DNA of 54,621 nucleotides, from assembly GCA_049656905.1 (NCBI GenBank), contig JBASMO010000251.1, forward strand, positions 1-54,621, written 5' to 3'. The notes beneath the pieces were generated by a model, which saw only the letters and a list, made by a program, of their open reading frames with translations, had not been told where the DNA came from and did not search any database. This DNA comes from DTU018 sp003444615. Lineage in GTDB: Bacteria; Bacillota; Syntrophomonadia; Syntrophomonadales; Syntrophomonadaceae. The position numbers and the translations under genes were made by a program. The first letter of the stretch is position 1; the number at the start of each line of letters is the position of its first letter. Below, in pieces: positions 1 to 8,176 of this stretch.

Positions 1-1431
1 GGTCTTACTACCTAATTCTACCGCACTTACGCTGGCAGGAAAAGCCATAGTTCCTGTGGAAGTTACCATTTCGCCACCGTCACGGAAAACTTTTACATTA
101 TGGTTCATGGCCTGCAGTTTGGGCTCAATAGCATTGGTAATCACCTGTTGAGCCGGAGTTCCTGCCAAAGCCGCTTTTAGATAGTTTATGTCGTTATAAA
201 GACTGGTGCTGGCGGAGGGTTCCTGTCCGCTGTCCGCAGATGTGCCAATTGCTGTTTCCATCAGCCCCAGGACCATCTTCTGACCACCAAAAGCGGCCAA
301 GAGCTGAGTATCAATAGTATTCTTCATTAAACTAATAGCATCCTTGGCTCCTGGTGTCTCACCTTTGCCATCGGTCCCAGTACCCATGTTGTAAGAACTG
401 GCATCAAAATTGGGATTAGCCAAACCTACGCGAATCATTTTGAGGTTTGATTCTACTGTGGCTAAGCCATCTACAACTTGGTGGAGGCCATTTTTCACGG
501 CAGCTAGTCCATACAGTAATGTGGCATCTTGATTACTAGCTCCAATGCCCTGGTGAATCTGATTAAAGCCATCGTATAACTGAGTTAAACTGCTGGTAAG
601 ATTGTCAATGGAAGAAGTGGTGGGTAGGATGGGCATAACCCCAATATTGAAACTGGGCATTTCGATATTCTTACCATCGGCTTCCAAGACAACGTACTGC
701 TTGGCTGGATATGCTGGTGGAATCAAGGGAACGGTCCAGCTTACAGAAGTAACCCCCTGAACATTGGCCAGTACTCCTTCGGGGGATTCTCCGGCTACTC
801 CCGGAGCCTTAATATTGGCAAACTTGCTGTTGTCCAGATCCACCCCGCTTATTGAGACTGCATAAGGAGTATAAACCATCATTTCCTGGGTCACCGTCTC
901 GCCATCGGAGTCCTTAAATTCCAGCATCTGTGGTTCACCCGTAAGGTTTTCAACCTCAATTACTATTTTAACCTGACCGGATTTGCCAGCCATCTGTGAA
1001 GGCTGGACTTTTTGGCCATCTAAATAGTACTCCAGATTTACGCTTACTGGCAAATCAACTTTAGCTATTTCCTCCTGATCTAGCTGGGCCAAATAGTATA
1101 AATCTGAAAAACCTTCAGCAGTAATATTCATATTGATTTTGCCATCACTCAGATTGATTTTATCAGAGCTGTATAGATTTCTTATGGATGAAAGCTTAAA
1201 CCTACTGGAATCTTCAATAGAATAAGCTCCTTCTCCAAATACTCTTATGTGATTCAAAACCTGCATCCCGGTAATAGTACCATCTTCACCTAGAGTGGAC
1301 ACTACCAGTTCATTATCGATTATGTTTTCAGGTGCTGCTCCTGAACCAGCGGCACTCAGCGGTAGTACTAAAACCAAGGACAAGACCATGAACAGGGTTA
1401 ACAATTTGTGAAATTTGGGTTTTCTCAGCAT
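1..1431 (-). CDS. secreted protein with Leu/Gly heptad-like repeats (partial, runs off the left edge)
   Basis: An open frame runs without a stop from an ATG at 1431 to the window edge (477 codons visible, C-terminus missing). The N-terminus is a typical signal peptide: basic MLRKPKFHK, a hydrophobic core of about 18 residues, then a small-residue region ending SAAGSGA. The middle is predicted beta-rich and resembles an extracellular domain. From about residue 260 come amphipathic segments with a recurring Leu-x-x-Gly spacing (LYDGF, LLYGL, LKNGL-like, VVDGL), as in the X-X-X-Leu-X-X-Gly heptad proteins of the YhgE/Pip type. The gene lies 22 bp behind a small membrane-protein gene and probably shares its transcript. 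The function is unknown; an envelope or export-associated role is only an inference. Confidence 0.75.
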   Translation of the reverse strand, partial: MLRKPKFHKLLTLFMVLSLVLVLPLSAAGSGAAPENIIDNELVVSTLGEDGTITGMQVLNHIRVFGEGAYSIEDSSRFKLSSIRNLYSSDKINLSDGKINMNITAEGFSDLYYLAQLDQEEIAKVDLPVSVNLEYYLDGQKVQPSQMAGKSGQVKIVIEVENLTGEPQMLEFKDSDGETVTQEMMVYTPYAVSISGVDLDNSKFANIKAPGVAGESPEGVLANVQGVTSVSWTVPLIPPAYPAKQYVVLEADGKNIEMPSFNIGVMPILPTTSSIDNLTSSLTQLYDGFNQIHQGIGASNQDATLLYGLAAVKNGLHQVVDGLATVESNLKMIRVGLANPNFDASSYNMGTGTDGKGETPGAKDAISLMKNTIDTQLLAAFGGQKMVLGLMETAIGTSADSGQEPSASTSLYNDINYLKAALAGTPAQQVITNAIEPKLQAMNHNVKVFRDGGEMVTSTGTMAFPASVSAVELGSKT

Positions 1432-1453
1432 CTCATACCCCTCCCTTCCTTAA

Positions 1454-1948
1454 TTATCGGTTAACCGTCATAGCGATCTTAATAACCAGTAGTGACATAA
1501 CCAGGCCTACCATCAGAGATACACTAACTCCGATAGCTGCAGGCAAAGCCGCTGTAGCCAGTGAAGCTGCATCAGCAACATAAGTAGGATACAAACCAGC
1601 CAAACAGGCAGCCCATCCTAAGAACATGGCATCAATTCTCAAGCCGGTTACTGATAGCACCACCAGCAGGAAGAGCGCAATACCTGATACTATTGCCACA
1701 AACATGAGGTTATCGGGGGGAAGGGGAAAGAAGAGAGCCAGGACTATCATAGAAGCCAACCCAACTACTACGCCAATTAGCATAGCGATAGCTGCTTTTA
1801 GGAAGTCACCAAAGGGACCAAGCACTGCAAACATGGCCATAGCGACCGCGGCAATGTAAAAAGCAGTGGCTCCTAGATAATTCTGAAACAATACAAACAG
1901 GGCAAAAAACACACCGACGATTAAACCTAGACCAATAGCTTTTTTCAT
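1454..1948 (-). CDS. small integral membrane protein (DUF1097-like architecture)
   Basis: This 164-residue protein is almost entirely hydrophobic. It has about five predicted transmembrane segments and only short polar loops. Length and layout recall DUF1097 / YcdZ-type inner-membrane proteins, but I cannot confirm the family by eye. The ATG is preceded by a strong Shine-Dalgarno (GGAGG) about 7 bp upstream. The secreted repeat protein follows 22 bp downstream, so the two probably form an operon and may work together at the cell surface. No catalytic motif is visible. Confidence 0.75.
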   Translation of the reverse strand: MKKAIGLGLIVGVFFALFVLFQNYLGATAFYIAAVAMAMFAVLGPFGDFLKAAIAMLIGVVVGLASMIVLALFFPLPPDNLMFVAIVSGIALFLLVVLSVTGLRIDAMFLGWAACLAGLYPTYVADAASLATAALPAAIGVSVSLMVGLVMSLLVIKIAMTVNR

Positions 1949-2129
1949 TTGTTCACCTCCTTCACCAAGTTCTTTCGGTCATTGTTAGGAAGGAACAAGG
2001 AATGATGCTGCAATTACTACGAAATCTATAAATATACAGTAACTGAAGTGCGGTTGATATGCGATGACGAAAGCGGTAATGTGCTAATTAGCATTAATAT
2101 TTATTGTTTTACAAATTATTACATTACAG

Positions 2130-2166
2130 TAATAAAAGGCCAGGGAGTCCCTTTAGAGAGACTCCC
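2130..2166 (-). terminator. intrinsic terminator after the paaK-ACT operon
   Basis: On the minus strand, the arms GGGAGTC and GACTCCC (2143-2149 and 2160-2166) enclose a 10-nt loop and are followed by a T-rich stretch (CCTTTTATTA). It lies 16 bp past the stop of the ACT-domain gene. Confidence 0.7.
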
Positions 2167-2181
2167 ACCGATAATATAGCT

Positions 2182-2610
2182 TTACAATCTATACAGCTGT
2201 TGTTCATCAATAAACCGTATACCTTTTTCCTTAAAAGTCTGCCGTGCTTTGGCAATATCTTCCACTTTGAAAATAACCAGGGCATCGCTTTCAGACGTGC
2301 CCAAAAAAGCGTATAGGTATTCTATATTGAGGTCAGCATCCGACATTTGTTCTAAAACGGTGGCCAATCCTCCTGGAGAATCGGGTACCTGTACCGCTAT
2401 TACTTCAGTTTCACTTACAGTGAAATCTGCTTCCTTTAATATGCGATAGGCTTTCTCCGGATCGTTAACTATGATTCTTAATATTCCAAAGTCAGAGGTA
2501 TCAGCAATAGACAGGGCGCGAATATTAATCCCCGCCTCTCCAAGCACGCGAGTCACATGGGCTAGACGTCCGGCTTTGTTCTCCAGGAATACCGATATTT
2601 GTTTCGCCAT
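2182..2610 (-). CDS. tandem ACT-domain protein, partner of phenylacetate-CoA ligase
   Basis: This 142-residue protein consists of two ACT domains and nothing else: residues about 4-68 (FLENKAGRLAHVTRVLGEAG) and about 72-140 (PDSPGGLATVLEQMSDADL). ACT domains usually bind amino acids or other small ligands and regulate enzymes. The gene starts 11 bp after the ligase stop behind a clear AGGAGG site. The ligase-ACT pair recurs in many anaerobic bacteria and archaea, so a regulatory role sensing an aromatic amino acid or acid is plausible but inferred. Confidence 0.88.
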   Translation of the reverse strand: MAKQISVFLENKAGRLAHVTRVLGEAGINIRALSIADTSDFGILRIIVNDPEKAYRILKEADFTVSETEVIAVQVPDSPGGLATVLEQMSDADLNIEYLYAFLGTSESDALVIFKVEDIAKARQTFKEKGIRFIDEQQLYRL

Positions 2611-2621
2611 ACTGCCCCTCC

Positions 2622-3923
2622 TTACATATTTCTTCTGTCTATAACTCTTTGCGACTTACCTTCACTTCTAGTAATAGACTTCGGTTCAACTAAGCGAACT
2701 TTTACACCTATTCCCAGAGCGCTTTCCAATTCTTTGGTGATAGTAGCCCCCAGTTCTTCAAGTTTACGTACTTCATCGGAAAATACCTTTTCTGATACTT
2801 CAACTCTGACTTCTAGTACATCCAGAGTGCCTTTGCGATCTACTACAAGGAGATAATGGGGCTCAACCCCCGGGATATCCAGCAAAACACTTTCCACCAT
2901 AGACGGAAATACGTTTACACCCCGAATGATAACCATATCATCGGAACGACCCAATACTTTCTGCATGCGAACATGGGTTCTGCCACATTCACATACCGAA
3001 CTATCAAGTCTGGTAAGATCTCTGGTCCGGTAGCGTATCATTGGCAAGGCCTCTTTGGTAATGGTAGTGATGACCAGTTCGCCTGGAGACCCTTCCGGTA
3101 ATCTTTGTCCTGAATCGGGATCGATTATTTCCGCAATAAAATGATCTTCGGCCAAATGAAGTCCGTTTTTAACCGGGCATTCAATGGCTACTCCCGGGCC
3201 TATGATTTCGCTTAATCCATATATGTCAAAGGCATCAATCTGGAGTTTATTCTCAATTTCACGCCGCATGTTTTCTGACCAGGGTTCGGCTCCAAAAATA
3301 CCACACTGTAATTTAGTGTCTGAGGGCCTGACTCCCATTTCCTCCATTACTTCATGAATAAATAAAGCATAAGAAGGTGTACACGTCAAAACTGTGCTGC
3401 CAAAATCCTGCATAAGCATTATCTGCCTTTTGGTATTCCCCCCCGAGGTAGGGATAACAGATGCACCTAGTTTTTCAGCTCCATAATGCACTCCTAGGCC
3501 ACCAGTGAATAATCCATAGCCATAAGAATTCTGTATGATGGAATAGCGATTGGCACCTGCACAGGTTAAGGCTCTGGCCATTAACTCCGCCCAGATGTCA
3601 ATATCGCGTTTGGAGTAACCCACCACGGTAGGTTTTCCCGTAGTTCCTGAAGAGGAATGTATTCTTATGACCTCGTTCATAGGAAGAGCGAATAAGCCAA
3701 AGGGGTAATTATCTCGTAAATCCTGCTTAGTTGTAAAAGGTAGCTTATTCAAATCCTCCAAACTGTTTATGTCATCAGGTTTAATACCAGCTTGATCCAT
3801 TTTTTCTTTATAAGAGGGAACAAAAGCATAAACCCGATATACGGTTTCCTTCAATCTCCTTAGTTGAAGTTTTTCTATATCCTCACGAGGCATACACTCT
3901 TTTTCGCGATCCCAGTAGGACAT
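2622..3923 (-). CDS. paaK: phenylacetate-CoA ligase
   Basis: A 433-residue acyl-adenylate-forming enzyme that activates phenylacetate (or a similar arylacetate) with ATP and CoA. The P-loop motif SSSGTTGKPTVVGYS sits near residues 90-105. The motifs YGLSEIIGPGV and YRTRDLTRL follow, and the C-terminal swing domain carries RGVNVFPSMVE. Length and motif order match the PaaK family of about 430 residues. The ATG follows TAGGAGG at good spacing. In anaerobes this enzyme usually serves aromatic amino acid oxidation (with indolepyruvate ferredoxin oxidoreductase) or phenylacetate uptake; no such partner is in the window, only the downstream ACT protein. True substrate preference cannot be read from sequence. 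Confidence 0.95.
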   Translation of the reverse strand: MSYWDREKECMPREDIEKLQLRRLKETVYRVYAFVPSYKEKMDQAGIKPDDINSLEDLNKLPFTTKQDLRDNYPFGLFALPMNEVIRIHSSSGTTGKPTVVGYSKRDIDIWAELMARALTCAGANRYSIIQNSYGYGLFTGGLGVHYGAEKLGASVIPTSGGNTKRQIMLMQDFGSTVLTCTPSYALFIHEVMEEMGVRPSDTKLQCGIFGAEPWSENMRREIENKLQIDAFDIYGLSEIIGPGVAIECPVKNGLHLAEDHFIAEIIDPDSGQRLPEGSPGELVITTITKEALPMIRYRTRDLTRLDSSVCECGRTHVRMQKVLGRSDDMVIIRGVNVFPSMVESVLLDIPGVEPHYLLVVDRKGTLDVLEVRVEVSEKVFSDEVRKLEELGATITKELESALGIGVKVRLVEPKSITRSEGKSQRVIDRRNM

Positions 3924-4090
3924 TAAATTCTACCTCCTAATATCTATTTCCTGCCTGCCATGAAAATTATTACATTATTGCGACAAAAGGCACTATTCAT
4001 AGAAAGCTCCGATTTTCGCCCCTCGCCTATATTTCTACAGTAAGTTATCGATCAGTATGATCACTTAAAATCATATATTAGTTTTGTACA

Positions 4091-4798
4091 CTAATTCTCC
4101 CTTATAACCTGCCCAATGCGGTTGACAACATAGCCAGCCATGGCTAGACCAGCAGTTCCAGGAACAAAGCTAAGGCTTCCCAATCGGGTTGATAGATCAC
4201 CCGGCAGTGTACGAGGTTTCTCAGTGGAGAACACCACAGGCACCCCGCCAACAATACCGAGTTGGCGTAACTCTCTTCTTACTTTCCGGGCCATTGGACA
4301 GGTATGAGTGTTTTTTATGTCAGTTATCTGAAATTTAAGCGGGTCATAACGATTAGCAGCGCCCATAGAGCTAATTATGGGCAATCCTTTTTCTAGGCAA
4401 TGTTTAATCAGGTGTATTTTGTCCGGCAAAGAATCAATGGCATCCAGGACAAAATCATAAGACTGGTTAAAAATGGCATCGGCCGTATTAGCATTATACT
4501 CTAACGCCAGAACACGCAAATCCACATTTGGATTGATATCTCGTATCCGCTCGGCCATAACCTGGCATTTTAGTTGGCCAATAGTGGAGTGCAAAGCAGG
4601 AAGTTGCCGGTTAATATTGCTGGCTTCTATTCGATCTCTATCTACCAGAGTCAGATGCCCTATGCCACTACGAGCTAACCCCTCGGCAGCATATGAACCG
4701 ACTCCGCCCAAACCTATTACAATTATGGAAGCTTTTTGTAAACGCCTCATTCCGTCTTGGTCGATTAATAAAGAGGTCCGCTGCAAGAATTCTTCCAT
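4091..4798 (-). CDS. tcdA: tRNA threonylcarbamoyladenosine dehydratase (ThiF/E1-like)
   Basis: This 235-residue E1-like enzyme cyclises the t6A modification at position 37 of ANN-reading tRNAs to ct6A, using ATP. The nucleotide-binding motif GLGGVGSYAAEGLARSGIG lies at residues 29-47, followed by the VDRD and NRQLPA motifs of the TcdA/YgdL/YrvM family. The frame is open for 30 codons further upstream, but that part overlaps the 6S RNA terminator. I chose the ATG at 4798 (MEEFLQRT) because a GGAGG site precedes it and known homologues begin there. The order aspS-6S RNA-tcdA is the same as aspS-bsrA-yrvM in B. subtilis. Confidence 0.92.
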   Translation of the reverse strand: MEEFLQRTSLLIDQDGMRRLQKASIIVIGLGGVGSYAAEGLARSGIGHLTLVDRDRIEASNINRQLPALHSTIGQLKCQVMAERIRDINPNVDLRVLALEYNANTADAIFNQSYDFVLDAIDSLPDKIHLIKHCLEKGLPIISSMGAANRYDPLKFQITDIKNTHTCPMARKVRRELRQLGIVGGVPVVFSTEKPRTLPGDLSTRLGSLSFVPGTAGLAMAGYVVNRIGQVIREN

Positions 4799-4818
4799 AA
4801 TTTGCTGTATACCTCCGC

Positions 4819-5019
4819 AAAAAAACCCCACCGAGCCGTGGTAGCCGTAGTTTAAACCTGTCCTCGACAGGTGGGTATTCTCCCACATGCTTTATGTGTC
4901 CCGGTTAACCGGGCGTACAGGCCACATACGGAGACGAATTCCCTAGTTTTTGGTGTTGGCAAAAACTTACGGCAAGACACGCACACAGCAGGGATTTCCT
5001 GTAACAATTGACTATTGCT
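4819..5019 (-). ncRNA. ssrS: 6S RNA (RNA polymerase sigma-A holoenzyme regulator)
   Basis: The roughly 300-bp gap between aspS and tcdA, where B. subtilis carries 6S-1 RNA, has its own promoter and terminator on the minus strand. The predicted RNA of about 200 nt folds as a long closed rod. CCCTGCTGTG (around 4992) can pair with CACGGC plus CGGTGG near 4835. GCCGTAAGTTT (around 4970) pairs with AAACTACGGC (around 4850) with one bulge. A large internal region and smaller hairpins, including the perfect ACCTGTC/GACAGGT near 4855-4872, fill the middle. 6S RNA mimics an open promoter and sequesters housekeeping RNA polymerase in stationary phase. Position, length and fold agree; the exact ends are estimates. 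Confidence 0.75.
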
Positions 5020-5025
5020 AGGTAA

Positions 5026-5054
5026 AATATATCACACCATGCCCGTTACTTCAA
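5026..5054 (-). promoter_or_regulatory. sigma-A promoter of the 6S RNA
   Basis: On the minus strand, TTGAAG (5049-5054) and TATATT (5026-5031) are separated by exactly 17 bp. This places transcription start near 5019, just after the aspS stop codon. Both hexamers are near consensus. Confidence 0.65.
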
Positions 5055-5097
5055 GATAAGAGCACTGTTATTATAAGCCAGTTTTCCCACTTCTATC

Positions 5098-6858
5098 TTA
5101 CTTTTCCCGGATTTTTAACGATAATTCCCGCAGCTGTTTGGAGCTCACCGGAGAAGGTGCTTGCGTAAGCAGACAGGAAGCACTCTGGGTCTTGGGAAAA
5201 GCTATCACATCTCTGATACTGCTGCGCCCGGCCATAATCATTACCAATCTATCTACGCCAAAAGCTATACCACCATGCGGCGGAGTTCCATATTCAAAGG
5301 CATCCAGCATATAACCGAATTTATCGTAGGCTTCTTCAGAAGTTAAGCCTACCAGCTTAAACATCTTTTCCTGCCAATCCCGGCGATGAATACGAATACT
5401 GCCTCCACCGATTTCGGTACCATTCAGAATCAGGTCATAGGCTCTGGATTTAGCTTGCAGGGGATTATTATCCAGAAGGCCGATATCTTCCACCCGCGGT
5501 GAGGTGAACATATGGTGAACAGCCACATAGCGCTTTTCTTCCTCATCATACTCCAGCAGAGGGAACTCAGTTACCCAAGCAAACGACAGCTGTGTATCAT
5601 CAATTAGGCCAAGTCGTTTGCCAAGTTCCAGGCGAATTGCCCCCATAACTCTAGCTACCGTAGTGGCTGAATCGGCGCTGAACAACAGCAAGTCTCCCGG
5701 TTGGGCATCCAAGGTCTGCAGTACCCGTTCTATCTGTTCCGTAGTGAAGAACTTGGTAATGGGTGAGCGGAGCTCGTCCTCGGTTACGATGATCCAGGCC
5801 ATCCCCTTGGCACCATGGTCCACAGCAATTTTAGTAAGCTCGTCAATTTCTCGTCTGGTAAAACTGGCACATCCTTTAGCATTTATGGCTCGAACCACAC
5901 CACCTGCTTTAACTGCCGAAGAAAATACCTTAAACTCCACATCTTGTACCAGGTCAGTAAGTTCTACTATCTCCAACCCGAAACGCAGATCTGGTTTGTC
6001 AGAACCATATTTGAGCATGGCCTCTTCATAGGTTATCCGGGGAAAGGGGGTGGGTATGGTTTGCCCCAATCCTTTCTCAAACAGGGCAGCCATTAAATCT
6101 TCTACCAAAGAGAAAACTTCCTCTTCATCCACAAAAGACATTTCCATATCCAGCTGGGTAAACTCTGGCTGCCGATCGGCCCGCAAATCCTCATCCCGGA
6201 AACAGCGGGCAATCTGAAAGTATTTTTCCATACCAGCCACCATCAGAATCTGCTTAAAAATCTGAGGAGATTGGGGAAGAGCAAAAAACTCACCAGGATG
6301 AACCCGGCTGGGTACCAAATAATCCCGAGCTCCTTCGGGAGAACTTTTAGTGAGTATGGGGGTTTCAATTTCTATGAACCCGCGCTGGTCGAGAAAGGAC
6401 CGCATAGTCTGGGTGACGCGATGCCTCAGGATCATACATTCACGCATTTCCGGTCTTCTTAAGTCCAGATAGCGATAACGTAAGCGCAGCGTCTCGTCTA
6501 CCTCAATCCCGTCTTCTATATAGAAGGGAGGCGTTTTCGCAGGACTAAATACCTCCATCTGCCGGGCGTATACTTCGATCAATCCTGTTTTAAGATTGGG
6601 ATTTTCTGTATCTTCAGGCCTCCGTCGAACTTCTCCTCTGACGGCGATTACGTATTCACTCCGAACCTGCTCCGCCAGGTGAAAGGATTCCTGGTCGAAA
6701 TCGGGACTGAATACCACTTGAATGATTCCTGAACGATCACGCAGGTCGATAAATATTAACCCTCCGTGGTCGCGTCGCGTATCTACCCAACCATTTAATA
6801 CAACTTCTTGTCCGGCATGATCAACGGTCAAGTCCGTAGCACTGTGCGTCCTCTTCAT
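5098..6858 (-). CDS. aspS: aspartyl-tRNA synthetase (bacterial type)
   Basis: This 586-residue class II synthetase charges tRNA(Asp). It has an N-terminal OB-fold anticodon-binding domain (about 1-110), the catalytic core with motif 2 (FRDEDLRADRQPEF at 220-233), a bacterial GAD insertion domain (about 290-410) and motif 3 (GIAFGVDRLVMIMAG, about 535-550). Length is normal. The residue after TRRD is His31, the position that is His in many non-discriminating AspRS enzymes and Leu in E. coli. The enzyme may therefore also make Asp-tRNA(Asn) for GatCAB, but the second determinant region reads PEDTEN rather than PEGTEN. It starts 15 bp after hisS and probably shares its transcript. Confidence 0.97.
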   Translation of the reverse strand: MKRTHSATDLTVDHAGQEVVLNGWVDTRRDHGGLIFIDLRDRSGIIQVVFSPDFDQESFHLAEQVRSEYVIAVRGEVRRRPEDTENPNLKTGLIEVYARQMEVFSPAKTPPFYIEDGIEVDETLRLRYRYLDLRRPEMRECMILRHRVTQTMRSFLDQRGFIEIETPILTKSSPEGARDYLVPSRVHPGEFFALPQSPQIFKQILMVAGMEKYFQIARCFRDEDLRADRQPEFTQLDMEMSFVDEEEVFSLVEDLMAALFEKGLGQTIPTPFPRITYEEAMLKYGSDKPDLRFGLEIVELTDLVQDVEFKVFSSAVKAGGVVRAINAKGCASFTRREIDELTKIAVDHGAKGMAWIIVTEDELRSPITKFFTTEQIERVLQTLDAQPGDLLLFSADSATTVARVMGAIRLELGKRLGLIDDTQLSFAWVTEFPLLEYDEEEKRYVAVHHMFTSPRVEDIGLLDNNPLQAKSRAYDLILNGTEIGGGSIRIHRRDWQEKMFKLVGLTSEEAYDKFGYMLDAFEYGTPPHGGIAFGVDRLVMIMAGRSSIRDVIAFPKTQSASCLLTQAPSPVSSKQLRELSLKIREK

Positions 6859-6873
6859 TCTCTGTTGTTCCTC

Positions 6874-8139
6874 CTAACGGTTATCCAAGCGTGCCCTTAA
6901 AAAAGGGACCAGTCCTTCCTCTATCTTGAATTGCTCTTTACTCTGCATGTCGCGAACGGTAACAAAATTGCCCTTAATCTCATCTTCGCCTAATAGAATA
7001 ACATATCTGGCTCCTAATTTATCAGCCAGTTTCATTTGAGCTCGGCCACTTTTTCCGCTATAATCCTTATCTGCGGATAGCCCCTGTTGACGCAGCTTTA
7101 ATAGTAGCGAGATCGCTTGTGGTTCAAGATCATCCTGCATCACGGTAATAAAAACATCCAAGGGTTGTCTAAGCTCAGGAACACAGCCTAGTTTATCCAC
7201 GGCTAACAAAAGCCGCTCCAAACCCAGAGCAAAACCTATGCCGGGCAGTGAGGGCCCACCGCAGGATTCAACCAAACCATCGTAGCGTCCCCCACCTCCT
7301 ACAGCACTTTGAGCCCCTATTCCAGGTATGTGAATTTCAAAAGCTGTATTAGTATAGTAATCCAAGCCACGGACCAAATTATCGTCATGGATATAGTCAA
7401 TTCCATTGGCCTGCAAAGTCTTTTGCACCATACTGTAGTGACTACTGCAATCATCGCACAAGCTGTCCATTAGAGTTGGGAAGTTGACAATGGCCTGATG
7501 GCAAGAGGCTTCTTTACAGTCCAAAACTCTTAAAGGATTCTGCAGATAGCGAACCTGACAGTCTTTACACAGCTTCTCCTTTACGGGAGCAATATGCTCT
7601 ATCAGCTTTTGTCGATAGTGTTCCCGACATACCGGGCAGCCCACGGAATTCAGGTGTAATTCGTATTCCGCCAGCCCCATTCTTTGCAGTATCTCCACTA
7701 ATAAAAAGATTACTTCTGCGTCAAGATAGGGGCTACGGCTGCCGAAAGCTTCCACACCAAATTGATGAAACTGTCTATAGCGTCCGGTTTGGGGCCGGTC
7801 ATATCGAAACATAGGACCGATGTAATACCATTTGACCGGCAAGGTACCGTTATATTGGCTGTGTTCAATTAAAGCCCGTGTACACGGTGCCGTACCTTCC
7901 GGCCGCAGAGTCAAGCTGCGCTTGCTCTTGTCCGCAAAGGTGTACATCTCCTTAGTTACGATGTCGGTGCTTTCTCCAATGCCGCGCTGAAACAGTTCGG
8001 TGTGTTCAAAAATAGGCGTGCGAATTTCGCGATACCCAAACCGCCGCGCGGTCTCTTGTATGATCTGCTCCATCCACTGCCATTTAACTGCTTCTTCCGG
8101 TAGGATATCATATGTACCCCGGGGAGCTTTGATCTTCAT
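6874..8139 (-). CDS. hisS: histidyl-tRNA synthetase
   Basis: A class II synthetase of 421 residues. The motifs LRPEGTAP, MFRYDRPQTGRYRQFHQFG, LVRGLDYYTNTAFE (HisA motif) and GGGRYDGL are all present, followed by a C-terminal anticodon-binding domain. A cysteine-rich insertion (CPVCREH, CKDCQVRYL, DCKEASC, CDDC) lies in the middle of the protein and looks like a zinc-binding insertion found in many Firmicutes HisRS. The frame extends 21 codons upstream into hemZ, but I chose the ATG at 8139 because GGAGGTG stands at correct spacing and MKIKAPRGTYD is the usual family start. It lies 37 bp after hemZ. Confidence 0.96.
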   Translation of the reverse strand: MKIKAPRGTYDILPEEAVKWQWMEQIIQETARRFGYREIRTPIFEHTELFQRGIGESTDIVTKEMYTFADKSKRSLTLRPEGTAPCTRALIEHSQYNGTLPVKWYYIGPMFRYDRPQTGRYRQFHQFGVEAFGSRSPYLDAEVIFLLVEILQRMGLAEYELHLNSVGCPVCREHYRQKLIEHIAPVKEKLCKDCQVRYLQNPLRVLDCKEASCHQAIVNFPTLMDSLCDDCSSHYSMVQKTLQANGIDYIHDDNLVRGLDYYTNTAFEIHIPGIGAQSAVGGGGRYDGLVESCGGPSLPGIGFALGLERLLLAVDKLGCVPELRQPLDVFITVMQDDLEPQAISLLLKLRQQGLSADKDYSGKSGRAQMKLADKLGARYVILLGEDEIKGNFVTVRDMQSKEQFKIEEGLVPFLRARLDNR

Positions 8140-8176
8140 AAAGCACCTCCAGACCTTGAGTAATTCTTGGATAATT

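Noticed and set aside
1626..1859. Plus-strand frame antisense to the small membrane protein
   Set aside because: Low-complexity shadow of a hydrophobic gene; the minus-strand frame has the ribosome site and membrane helices.
3924..4090. Sigma-54 type promoter upstream of paaK
   Set aside because: No TGGCAC-N5-TTGC pattern with correct spacing is present; only A/T-rich sequence without a convincing promoter was found.
4668..4888. N-terminal extension of tcdA to 4888 and a 72-codon frame overlapping it
   Set aside because: They overlap the 6S RNA and its terminator and have no ribosome site; tcdA starts at 4798.
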